A DNA stretch of 14,080 nt from Cyclostephanos tholiformis (lineage: Eukaryota; Bacillariophyta; Thalassiosirophyceae; Thalassiosirales; Thalassiosiraceae). Below the pieces are notes generated by a model. The model ran no database searches. It saw nothing but the letters and a program-made list of their open reading frames with translations, and had not been told where the DNA came from. Both the position numbers and the translations under genes were made by a program. Of this stretch, positions 1-8,531 are shown piece by piece (position 1 is the stretch's first letter; each line of letters opens with the position of its first letter). Location of the stretch: the NCBI GenBank assembly GCA_036939975.1, contig JALLPB010000939.1, positions 1 through 14,080 of the forward strand, given 5' to 3'.

Positions 1-1006
1 AGCCGCCGGGGATGTGGATTACCTCAACTCCAAGCGCCTGGATCCGCGACACGACCGATGCCATCATGTGGCAGCGGTAGGAGTTGAGGAGGAGGACAGG
101 AATCATGCCCTCCGGCGGAGGGCTCACCGCAAGATACGTGTCGAACACCTCGTCTACCCACTGATGCATTGCGTGCTTGTCCATCCACGCGGCGTCTTGG
201 CATGCGTAGATGGACGTTGGGTCAAAGGTGGGCAGCTCGTGCTGCACAATCATGCCATTGGGCTTACCTTTAAAAATAACCATCAGCGTGAGGAAATCAC
301 CAGCGGCCGTGACGGTGAGGGCTGCCGTTGCCCTCTTCGTAGAATTAGTGGACTTACGGACAGAAATTGTCTTCGTCCCACTCTTTTTTAGCGTACTCGA
401 CGACTTGTACAAAAAGAAAAGGGGGGTTTGGTCCATGTTGAAAATATAACGATTATCTTGGTGCGGACCGACGAGGAGGAGACAGATCTCGTCCTCGAGG
501 AAGGCTGTCGCCTCCGCGCTCACCGTTGCTAATGCGCAAGTCGCCTGGTGGGTCGCACGGCGGTAAACAAAGTTATGTTTCCACATGAAGCGAGAAACAG
601 CCTTCAACTTGGCATTGAAGGACTTGTGGCCAAGGACAACACCTTGCAGACAACAATCGTGTGCCGCACGTTGATACCTTGCTCGTGCTTTGCAAACACG
701 AACTGAAGGAGGTCCATTTCAATGGACCCAAGAGTACTCGCAGGGCCCATCAAGAATGGCCTTCCTGTTGCGTGTTTGCGGCTGATCCGCGATGGCAGCG
801 TGGATCGTGGGAACTTCCTTTTGCCATCTTGAAAGAACTTGGATTGGCACGCCAATAACTTCAGCGGCTCGGTGGAGGGACAAATTGCAGTCCCGCTGCA
901 AGCGGGTGCTCTCATCCAGAAGCGTAAGCTTCTCGACGAGAGCATACCGCTTGCGGACCTTGCCAGAAGCTCCTCCAGGCGGCCGGAGGAGGATGGAGCG
1001 AGGCAT
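1..1006 (-). pseudogene. Decayed pogo/Tigger-type (DDE_1) transposase, truncated by window edge
   Basis: Read on the minus strand from an ATG at 1006-1004 (MPRSILLRPPGG...). The N-terminal part looks like a pogo/CENP-B-type helix-turn-helix (LSLHRAAEVIGVPIQVLSRW, about 830-890). A second helical DNA-binding part follows (IEMDLLQFVFAKHEQGINV), then KSFNAKLKAVSRF, and then the catalytic core. The core begins with the signature NMDQTP at 422-439, where the first catalytic Asp is codon 433-431. It continues through TAAGDFLTLMVIFKGKPNG to LLLNSYRCHMM and IQALGVEVIHIPGG at the left edge. The reading frame changes near 745 and changes back near 625-645. The second catalytic Asp of the usual LLLDSYRCH motif is Asn here (codon 85-83). 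The third catalytic residue would lie outside the window. Such proteins cut and paste mariner/pogo-class DNA transposons. This copy is very probably inactive. Unrecognised introns could explain the frame changes but not the Asn. Confidence 0.82.
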
Positions 1007-1532
1007 CGCAAGAGGGGGAGGAGAAGAGGTGTTCTTCGTCAAGAATCGACGATTTTGGGGAGGAGAGGTTGTGAGTATGGCGCATCGAGCGCGCCAAACA
1101 TTCAAAATCAAAAGCCTACGAAGGAGCAATACTTAAAAATTCACGTAGAAAAGGAATTTTTAATTCCTATGCATAGATCATACAAACCCCCCCCCAAAAA
1201 ATCTGACTAATTTAGAGACCACTTTCTGATGTTCACCTGTCCCTTATGCCCCGGCATCAACGGTAGTTTCAAGTTCGGTAGTATGGGGGTATTTTTTTAG
1301 TAAATCATACTTGATTAAGTATTTTAGGTGCCCTGGGAATCATTATGGTTACATCAAAATGATCCTCTTTTCGCGCTGAGTACGATGGTTACTTCTAAGG
1401 ACTTCAGTCCTATGAGGATTTATTGTCAAACGGAGGAAAATAATTAAATAATCGGTCATCTAAAACTCGAGTGTCCGTTTTTTGGTGTCCATCTACTATT
1501 CCTAATCTCGTAGACGACAATACGACCATAGT
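1007..1532. other. AT-rich spacer between transposase remnant and RCC1-like gene
   Basis: No gene is supported here. The stretch holds the 5' flank of the minus-strand transposase remnant and the upstream region of the plus-strand RCC1-like gene. Visible details are a 9-base C run followed by A6 at about 1187-1201, and a short perfect palindrome (GGAATT TTT AATTCC, about 1155-1169). No terminal inverted repeat that would mark the end of the transposon was convincingly found. No TATA box or initiator could be assigned. Confidence 0.5.
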
Positions 1533-3266
1533 ATGCACACCCGCCTTGATGCCCGCCCCTGCAACCTGCAACTGCCTTTCGCCATGAACGATCCTCCCGA
1601 GGATACGAATGAGCAAAGGAATGATCGATGTAACCACCCAACAGTCAAATTTGTTGCGTCATCTAGCAAGGAAACGTTGCTGTTAACTCGTAGGGGGGAA
1701 GTTCTAGTCTATCGTCGTCCTCAGCCGAATTTTGATGCGCAACAAAAGCTATGGTCGGACTCTTATTCTGATAATGCAAATGCAATCGTCGGCAAGCTGT
1801 CAATAAGTTGCCACGATAATTCAGAAACTTTTTGCAATGATAGAGAAGGACTTTGTGACTGTGATGAGTCGACAAACAAAGATGTATTGACTTCAAGAAG
1901 ATCCTCAAAAACTCACAGCAAATCAGCTGAGCTTCAATATTCAGCGTCGACGTCATGTATTATAAATTCTATGGAACAATACGATTTGGAACGCAATTTG
2001 ACGACCGCTCATCAGAATCATGATCTTGACATGTGTGCTTCTTCGGAAGAAGTTGATGAAACCTTGGATATTTTAGATGTCTATGACGTGATGTTAAACC
2101 AGGACTACTTAAGCCGAGGAAGCAGCAGTCCCACCCCTGTTGCGAGCTTTGATTATTATGGATACGAGCCCCCGACTCCGGAACCAATAAGACTCCGTGA
2201 TCGTTATTTTTTCCCGAATGGTTCGACTAATGACAGTTATACAAGTGTTGATCGTAATAGCCGGACCCATCAAAACGAGACGGAATCATCTGGCTGTGTT
2301 GCACCTCCGCTGCCTGCCGTGTCCTGTGACTCATGTGCGCTGCCTGGATTCCCAAAATTCCTCCATCATCTGTCTCATATAAGGATCACGAATCTTTCGG
2401 CGCATCCTCGGGGCAATCACGTTCTGCTGGTATCCGAGGAAGGGCTTTTGTTCTCCTATGGATCAAATGAGTTTGGACAGTTAGGCCTAGGTAGCCGACC
2501 AATGAAAACACCAGTTACGTCGACGAATGGAGTTCAATGTTATCATCCCCATCCCACAATTGTGACGCCATTGCTTGAAAACGGCGGGAAAACGATAAAT
2601 TGTGCAGCTGGGATCGACTACTCGTTGGTAGTGGTCAAGACTGAGGGATCGAGGCAGAAGATGCTGCATCAACAAAGTAAGAGGCAAGAGCGTTCATCAA
2701 ACAGAATAGATGAATGCGATGCTTATCATCAGATGTACGGCTTCGGTAATAACAACGGCAGAAAATTAGGGTTGCTTGATCCAGATCGTTCCTCGCGGCG
2801 TGGCAACAAATCGCTAAGGTCTAATGCTGATGTCAACACTACCGTCACTCCCTCCAACTGCGTCTTCCTTCCAAGGCGTGTAGCGTTACATTGCAGGGTG
2901 ATTCAACAAAAACGATTATCGCCCATTCTTCCACCTTATGGTATATTTAGCATCGCGGCCTCAATTGACGACTCCGCAGCGTTGCTGAGGCGTCCTAGCG
3001 GAGTGATCGAACTCTTCACGTGGGGAAGGGCGGTGTCAATTCCTACCAAGAATGATGTTGAAATCAATGATAATTTACGGTCAAAGCCGACACCTCAGCT
3101 GGCAAGGGGGGAAGTGCTGAATGAACTATCAGGCGGAACATCTTTCGATCCCATAAATCAGGTTATGCCATTCCCTCAGTCCAACTCAGCGCTTTGTAAC
3201 AAGCTTATGCGGCATGTTCATACAACTCAATATACGTATACAAAATGTCATAGATGCTGGCACTGA
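1533..3266 (+). CDS. RCC1-repeat (beta-propeller) protein, 577 aa, 3' end uncertain
   Basis: The frame is open for 577 codons. A second in-frame ATG at 1584 (MNDPPEDTNEQ) is an alternative start. RCC1-like blades are visible at several places. Residues 39-61 read KFVASSSKETLLLTRRGEVLVY. Residues 295-320 contain the textbook core SYGSNEFGQLGLG. Residues 353-368 read KTINCAAGIDYSLVVV and are followed by MYGFGNNNGRKLGLL (401-415). Residues 471-499 run from IFSIAASIDDSAALL to LFTWG. Between blades 1 and 2 lies about 220 residues of Ser/Asp/Glu-rich, probably disordered sequence. RCC1 repeats build propellers that act as exchange factors or binding platforms; which role applies here cannot be told. 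Only about four blades are seen, fewer than the canonical seven. The C-terminus (TKCHRCWH) is not RCC1-like, and a better blade lies in another frame (see the feature at 3157). The gene is convergent with the bZIP-PAS gene. Confidence 0.75.
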   Translation: MHTRLDARPCNLQLPFAMNDPPEDTNEQRNDRCNHPTVKFVASSSKETLLLTRRGEVLVYRRPQPNFDAQQKLWSDSYSDNANAIVGKLSISCHDNSETFCNDREGLCDCDESTNKDVLTSRRSSKTHSKSAELQYSASTSCIINSMEQYDLERNLTTAHQNHDLDMCASSEEVDETLDILDVYDVMLNQDYLSRGSSSPTPVASFDYYGYEPPTPEPIRLRDRYFFPNGSTNDSYTSVDRNSRTHQNETESSGCVAPPLPAVSCDSCALPGFPKFLHHLSHIRITNLSAHPRGNHVLLVSEEGLLFSYGSNEFGQLGLGSRPMKTPVTSTNGVQCYHPHPTIVTPLLENGGKTINCAAGIDYSLVVVKTEGSRQKMLHQQSKRQERSSNRIDECDAYHQMYGFGNNNGRKLGLLDPDRSSRRGNKSLRSNADVNTTVTPSNCVFLPRRVALHCRVIQQKRLSPILPPYGIFSIAASIDDSAALLRRPSGVIELFTWGRAVSIPTKNDVEINDNLRSKPTPQLARGEVLNELSGGTSFDPINQVMPFPQSNSALCNKLMRHVHTTQYTYTKCHRCWH

Positions 3267-3309
3267 TCAAATGGTCACATCACGTGGTACCAGAGACGGA
3301 AAAGCATAA
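3157..3309 (+). other. Out-of-frame continuation of the RCC1-like protein
   Basis: In the +1-shifted frame, overlapping the end of the RCC1-like gene, the translation contains IQNVIDAGTDQMVTSRGTRDG (3241-3300 plus flanking codons). The V-D-A-G-T-D-Q/H-hydrophobic-V pattern is typical of the start of an RCC1 blade and matches the CAAGIDYSLVV block seen upstream. It ends at TAA 3307-3309. The frame is open only from 3157. Either a short intron or a single-base indel near 3160-3245 joins it to the main frame, or the gene is breaking down here. One possible intron is 3196-3253 (GTAACA...ATAG, 58 nt), which would enter this frame at the AGTDQ motif. It is only a candidate. Confidence 0.4.
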
Positions 3310-3659
3310 GTTCACAAGGAGGCGTGGTCGAAGAGGGTTTCGATGTTACTCTGCGGCTACTTTATCTTGCGCTTCGGTTCTCACTTCTTCCATGCTCCAG
3401 AGAGTGGACCCCTTTGATAAAAGGCATGGGACTGCATTTGGTCTGATAGATGTCGTCAGTTAAAAATTATGAAATGACATGAAAGGCCCAAGAACGAAGT
3501 ATAGAAACAACCAAATACGATGCACATAGACGGACCCGAAAAGTGGCTGAAGCCACCTAGAATGAAAGCGATGCATATTCGGTCCAAGAAAAATATAGAT
3601 AACTTATGAAATTTCCTTGTTTTATGCACATTATTATTTTGTCTAACACGATCAATACT
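3310..3659. other. Spacer between convergent genes
   Basis: About 350 bases between the 3' ends of the RCC1-like gene (plus) and the bZIP-PAS gene (minus). A 69-codon open frame overlapping its left part (3254-3463) resembles no family I know. It may represent 3' coding sequence of the RCC1-like gene if further introns exist, or it may be noncoding. The right half is AT-rich and likely holds both 3' UTRs. No gene is supported. Confidence 0.4.
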
Positions 3660-6600
3660 TTATGTATTCTTAGCAAGCTCCATCATTGACTCCACAGCGC
3701 TCTTCTCATCAATGACCTCGACTTGGGTATCACAATTGCGATATTTTCTGCTTGGACCATTGCCCTGGGAATCATCGTCGCTCTCATACTTCCGTTTCTT
3801 CGGCGGACGATTCTTCTTCGACGCCACAGACAAGGGAGGCGAGGTGGCAGCTTGGGTCTTGCCCAAAGAAGGAATGTCCGTGCCATTTGAAGCGGATTTA
3901 TTCTTGCTTGAGGTACTGTACGTCGATAATACCTTCTTGTCTTCCAAAGATATATGACCATCGCTTCCATCATTTTTTTTGATCTGGGGACAGAATCGAA
4001 GCTCTGCCCCGACTGCGCCTCCCTCTCGAATCGGACGAAAGCAAAGCAGAAGTTCCTTCTCCTCGTAGACAGACTCTGATGACGCCGCGCTTTCTATACT
4101 CCCGATGTGTTGGCTATTCTTTTGGCTTCCAGTCTTCTGTTGTGAAGCGGAGACAACAACGAGCTCCTTGTCAACATCGTCTGATGGCCTGGTTCTTATA
4201 GAAGAAGTCAGTTCACACCAGATTGTGCTAAGGTCATCGCGGATCAAGCGGACGTTGCAGGCCGGGGCAAGTGGACGTGATCTCCGTCCTAAAAAATAAA
4301 TATCAAGACCACATCATATTAGCTAGTAAGAGTCGATCTTCGCATCCGAAACTGCAAATGAGAACACAATCAACACTTACGTTTCTTCTTCGAGGAAGAC
4401 CGATCTACGCTTGCTTCGGACGACGATAAACTATCCTCCAGGTACTCATTCGATTCCTCCGGGCTCTCATTTGATTCCCTGTAACCACTATCCTCCGAGC
4501 TATTCCCACCTCTCTGTTTCTTCTTCTTGCTAAGAGAGGACGACCCCGCACTCAACGAGGATGTTCCGTCCTGTTTTGAACTGACTGCTTCTGGTCCAAG
4601 AAAGGCGCATTTCCGTCGCATTGATGCCACCTGCTCTTCTTGGTTCTCCTCCTCGGGATGTCTCCCCGACGACATCAATTTAATGCCTTCGTCAGCGTTT
4701 CGCGCCGCCACAAGAGCCTCCTCTTTCTTAGGGTGATGCATTAGCGACGACAACTTCGCATCTGCGTTGTTTGCGGTCACTGATGCGCCCATGACGTCGT
4801 CCTTGTGAGAGAAACGAACCTGTTCATCGTCCCCTTTGTCCTTGTTCAATTTGCACATCTCGACGTTCTTCGTCAGGTTGGCATTAGCCTTGTTCTCAGA
4901 GGAAGTCGAATCATCTTCCGTCGAGTTTTTCTCCTCCTTCGTTATCAGTTTTTCCAACGGGGAGGAACCCTCCAAAGAGGAGGACGCCGTGTTCGCAACC
5001 TTATTTGTCTGGTCCTTGCCGCCCCCTTGGCCGGCTCCTTCAGAGAGCGATGAGATCTTGTGTGTGAGCGACGATGTGACCGATGTTTTGCTATTAATTT
5101 GCTGCTGCTGTTGGTGTCCTCCCTTGTTGTTTTTGTCATCACCCGACGAGTCGGACACGTCCTCTCCAGGGGCGACATCAGGCGATTCAGACTGAACCTT
5201 TACTTCGAGCAACGGCGGGAGAGACGATTTCTCTGAGGAATGTTCCGACACCTCGTGTGGCCTAGCGGCAGTCGTCGAAGCACTGATATTTTCATTCCCT
5301 GTATCCTCTTCCTCCTCATCCTCGTTCTCCTCCTCTTCCATAGAGGACGCCGACAGCAAAGCGCGTTGCTCGGCCACGACCAAATCCCTAATCAACCTCC
5401 GTATAGAGTCCCTGGAGCTAGGCACGATTATGTCCTCGATGTTGGCTCCGAGGAGCTCGGACGCGTCGTATCTGAGGACCCGCTCTACCTGCATGCTGCA
5501 GAAAGTGATGACCCCGTCCGCGCGTATCGCGACGACAGGGTCGGGCAGGTATGAGAGGATAAGCGCCTGCCGTCGCAGTCGGGCGTTCTCCCTCGTCATC
5601 TCGTCGATGAGGGCTTTCTTGCGGGCGCGGGACGTGCATGCCGACTTTCTGTTCGCTAGTCGCTTGGCGTGGCGCTTCTCCTCCTTCCGACGGACGTCGG
5701 CGACAAGAAGGGCAATGGCCTGGGGCACCGATTGATTAGCGGCTCGGTACTGCTTGACGTGGGCGTCTGTGGGGGGTGAGATTTCATTGCAATGACAAAA
5801 TTTGGTGTTAGAGGGTTGAATGAGTTTGTTACTAAGGATGATAAGAGGATACACAGGCCACAAAACATAGAACATATTATTCAGCTTACCGAGCCTCTCT
5901 GCGCTCCATCTCTGCAGGGTAGTGATGGGGATTGAAGGGATGATCGTCGTGGAAGAAGCCTCTGCGCCAACAACCGTCGAGGCGGCGGCGGGATTAGGAT
6001 GATCGTTTATTTGACCCTTCGCAATGTTTGTGATGCGACTGCCTCCGCCCCTCGCGTCCACAGACGATGCGGTCAGCGTTGATCCGGCATTGGCGAGCGG
6101 CAGGGAAGACGAGGACGACGTCGTTGTTGCGATTGACATCAATCGTCGTATGGGCAAGTACTCCGACGAATGTCGTGCTGCCGCGGCGGCAGGCTGCGGC
6201 TTATCGTTGCCCGACCTCGATGACGAGGTCTTCTTCATCTTCGGTTTGTGACTTCCGAAGTTGCTATTGCTGTCGCCAATCTTCTTGGGAGTGACGTTGG
6301 TGATGTCGTGGACCGTGATGTTGTTGTCGCTGGAGGCGGAGGCCGTCGCTAATGTCGACCCTGAGTCCATCGTTGTGAACCTGTTGGAAGGGTTGGCTCG
6401 GACGACGGTGGTGACCGCACCTTGATCTTCATTAGCCCCATTGGCAGCCGGTTCCTGCACTTGCACTTGCTGGAGCTGCTTCTGTTGCTGCAGCTGACCG
6501 AAAGCCTGGGCCTGGCGATGGAGATGATGTTGCCCTGGGCGGTGAGGCGCGTCGAGGGCGGCGGCAACGACCGCGCCGTCGATTGGACCTGGAGGTGCGA

Positions 6601-7522
6601 CAGGTGGCGACTGCTGCATGGTAAGCGCCTGAGCCATCGCCGCGGCCGCCAATCCTGGATTGACTGTGGATAGCAGTAGCGCGGATGCAAGCAGATGCTG
6701 CTGCTGTTGCTGCTGGGCGGCTGCTTCGACATCAGCATCGGTGGGATGCGGCGCGAGTTGCGGAGGAGGAGGAGGAGCCTGGTGAAGCTGCGGCGGGATC
6801 TGATGATGATGGGACACCGGAGATGCGACAGCGGTCGCAGCGGCATGATGCGCTTGTTGGAGATTGACCAACATTTTGTTGGCAGCTGTGGCGGAAGGAG
6901 ACGGCGCTGGCGCAGCGGGCGGCAATGTGGATGGCAATGGCAGTAGCAGTCTCCCGGCTCTGTCGTAAACATGCTGCTGCTTCTGCTGCTGCTGCTGGGT
7001 TAAGTAATCAGCGAGCATGAGCGTCAGCTGAGCAGGGAGGAACAGGGCCGAGCCCGCCGGAGGGGGCAGACCGACGCTGCCGATGCCGACACTAGCTTGA
7101 TGCTGTTGCTGATGCTGTTGCCGAAGAAGGTGGTGATGTTGGAGGTGGTCCTGGAGATGGTGTGGAGGACCCACCATCGCGGCTCCCGGTGGCACGCCCT
7201 GGCTCAAGCCCAAATATTGATTCAGGAGCTGAGCATTGGACTGGGGAGGGGGCGGCGGCCGGGGATGAAGCGGATGTTGTGTATGACTTGGCGGGGGAGA
7301 ACCCGAACCGCTCCGGGAAGAGGCAGCGGGATCGCCCGGCGATGGCAGAGACTGCTGCTGGACTTGCTGCTGCTGCTGTTGCTGTTGCTCGGCCAAGAAT
7401 TGCTTTACATAGGCGGCAGCTGCCTCGAGCTGTTGGCCGCGGCCTTCTTCTCCTCCCGCCCCAGCCACCACTGCCACAACTCCTGCTGCTGTTGGCATCG
7501 ACTCTTGATTATTCGATGCCAT
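3660..7522 (-). CDS. bZIP-PAS transcription factor (diatom-type), three exons, 1215 aa
   Basis: The model is join(7522..5890, 5766..4381, 4288..3660) on the minus strand. All three exons join in phase. The first ATG is at 7522-7520 (MASNNQES). Residues 1 to about 540 are low-complexity Gln/Pro/Ala/His/Ser, typical of activation or disordered regions. The basic region lies at about 572-595, with NRKSACTSRARKK fitting the bZIP N-x-x-SA-x-x-SR signature. A short zipper (M601, L608, L615) runs straight into a PAS domain (about 612-675: LPDPVVAIRADGVITF, ELLGANIEDIIVP). An acidic, Ser-rich linker follows to about 1000. The C-terminal block has CNVRLIRDD (1017-1025), TIWCELTSSIRTR (1028-1040) and ELLLCFRPIREG, a conserved tail of diatom bZIP-PAS proteins, perhaps a second, split PAS fold. 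Basic clusters at 1002-1011 and KKNRPPKKRK near the end suggest nuclear import. It is expected to bind DNA as a dimer with PAS-mediated sensing. The ligand is unknown. It is not an aureochrome: no LOV cysteine motif is seen. Confidence 0.9.
4289..4380 (-). other. Intron 2 of bZIP-PAS gene (92 nt)
   Basis: On the minus strand the donor is GTAAGT (from 4380) and the acceptor is TTTATTTTTTAG ending at 4289. Without splicing the frame stops at TGA two codons later (KKRKC stop). Splicing gives KKKRK-RRRSRPLAPACNV and opens the conserved C-terminal block. An alternative acceptor (TTCTCATTTGCAG, ending 4352) would give a short tail LSDAKIDSY and a stop, losing the C-terminal block. Confidence 0.85.
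5767..5889 (-). other. Intron 1 of bZIP-PAS gene (123 nt, in frame, stop-free)
   Basis: On the minus strand the donor is GTAAGC (from 5889) after ...GAGAGGCTCG, and the acceptor is CCCCCCACAG ending at 5767. Splicing gives RWSAERL-D-AHVKQYRAANQ, which runs smoothly into the helix before the bZIP, as expected for the family. The length is a multiple of three and no stop codon occurs in frame, so a single long open frame runs through it. The family-like continuity of the spliced product and the good splice sites support it as an intron. Confidence 0.8.
7352..7389 (-). repeat. CAG/CAA trinucleotide tract encoding poly-Gln in bZIP-PAS
   Basis: On the minus strand, CAA/CAG codons encode eight Gln in a row, then Val, then three Gln, near residue 50 of the bZIP-PAS protein. 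Similar shorter tracts lie at about 6700-6718 and 6970-6997. The mix of CAG and CAA suggests an older, selected tract rather than a fresh expansion. Such tracts are common in activation domains and often vary in length between alleles. Confidence 0.8.
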
Positions 7523-8350
7523 GATCAACAACTCAAGCGCGATGCCCCCTTAAGGTGTTCGGGTCCGTGGCTTCAATGTGAAAGTAGGTTTTACAACTTC
7601 AGTTCCACACGCGTTGTCTCCTGAATGAGCTGTCTGGTCTTCGGTGACATATTCGAAACAAACAGATGACAGTCCTGGCAAATTGAGAAGGAAGGCGTTG
7701 CTATCCTTTTCTTTGTTTGGTTGGAGTTGGATGATGCTGCACAGCCCTTCACTTCTATGGGGAAAACCAGCTGACCAGTCTTGACGTGGTTGGTAACCTA
7801 GAGGCAGAAAATGCATTTATTTCTCCACCGGGCATCTGGGTTGAATGTTCACTCTGTGTTGGCTCGTAGTGGAATTGGAGACGTGGCGATGAAATAAGGG
7901 AGATTATTTTTTTGCCTTCTGGCCGATCAATGAATGACACAGTGTGTATGTAGAGAGTATCGTAGAGACTCCCTGGGGGGGAGTGAAGTTTGAACTTTAG
8001 TATTAGGGTTCTCGGCAGCTGTTCAGCAGCTGTTCGTGTTCCGATAGATGATCAAAGATCTCTTGTAAAATGCAAATTTGATTATTTATCATCTAATGTG
8101 ATTCAAGGTCAGTATTGTTTGTGTGATGAATGCTTTCATTTACATTTAAACTTAATTTACGTAAGTCTTATTATTGACACGTAGAGAAGGAATTCAAATG
8201 AATAAAATCAACTTAGGAATAGATATATCACATCTATGTCAGAATGTCTGCTCCATAGACGACCCATAGAGGGAAAAGTGGCTTACGTCAGACCTTTCCT
8301 TCCTGGCCAGTTGCCGGCTGGCTGGCTACTAGCCAGGAATAATTTGCGCC
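7523..8350. promoter_or_regulatory. Upstream region shared by divergent bZIP-PAS and KPTN-like genes (left part)
   Basis: No gene is supported between the bZIP-PAS start (7522, minus) and the foldback repeat. The region must hold the promoter and 5' UTR of the bZIP-PAS gene. A tandem 11-mer, GCAGCTGTTCA then GCAGCTGTTCG (8015-8036), carries two CAGCTG E-box-like hexamers 11 bp apart, one helical turn. A small inverted repeat, TTCCTGGC...GCCAGGAA, lies at 8300-8339. No core promoter element could be assigned with confidence. Confidence 0.4.
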
Positions 8351-8531
8351 TACTACGTGTAACATATCAATTGACCAAACACTTTGCTAACACTTCCTGT
8401 AGAAAATACGTAGAACATAGTACTAACCAGACATAATTTTCAGGTAAGTACTATGTTCTACGTATTTTCTACAGGAAGTGTTAGCAAAGTGCAAAGTGTT
8501 AGGTCAATTGATGTGCTACACCTAGGTAGTA
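8351..8531. repeat. Long imperfect inverted repeat (foldback hairpin)
   Basis: The left arm (8351-8424) and right arm (8447-8531) are reverse complements around a 22-base loop (8425-8446). The inner 45 or so pairs are perfect (AGCACTTC-type core: AACACTTCCTGTAGAAAATA on the left, its complement on the right). The outer part has a 7-base extra copy of CAAAGTG in the right arm (GCAAAGTGCAAAGTG), a 4-base CTAG insertion and a few mismatches. It ends about 180 bases before the KPTN-like start codon. It could be a foldback MITE, a small-RNA hairpin in the 5' region, or an inverted-duplication scar. It does not code for a protein. Confidence 0.85.

Noticed and set aside
1155..1169. Palindrome GGAATTTTTAATTCC as a transposon end or terminator
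   Set aside because: It is too short to stand out in AT-rich DNA, and no matching partner or target duplication was found.
1185..1300. C9A6 and G5..T7 runs as a terminal inverted repeat pair
   Set aside because: The similarity is only homopolymer content; aligned base by base the arms do not pair well.
5240..5735. Bacterial-style operon or resistance/defence genes suggested by dense overlapping frames
   Set aside because: No ribosome-binding sites or prokaryotic families are present. Spliced eukaryotic gene models explain the coding signal.
6349..6972. Second minus-strand frame of 207 codons inside the bZIP-PAS gene
   Set aside because: It is a shifted reading of the CAG/CCG-rich exon 1. 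The main frame continues unbroken into the bZIP and PAS domains.
7097..7624. Leucine-rich plus-strand frames opposite the Gln-rich exon
   Set aside because: CAG repeats read as CTG on the other strand give Leu runs. This is a compositional shadow with no signal peptide context or family match.
8440..8450. CAGGTAAGTA in the hairpin loop as a splice donor of an upstream exon
   Set aside because: It matches a donor consensus very well, but no coding frame or exon could be supported to its left and no paired acceptor was evident. It remains possible for a 5' UTR intron.
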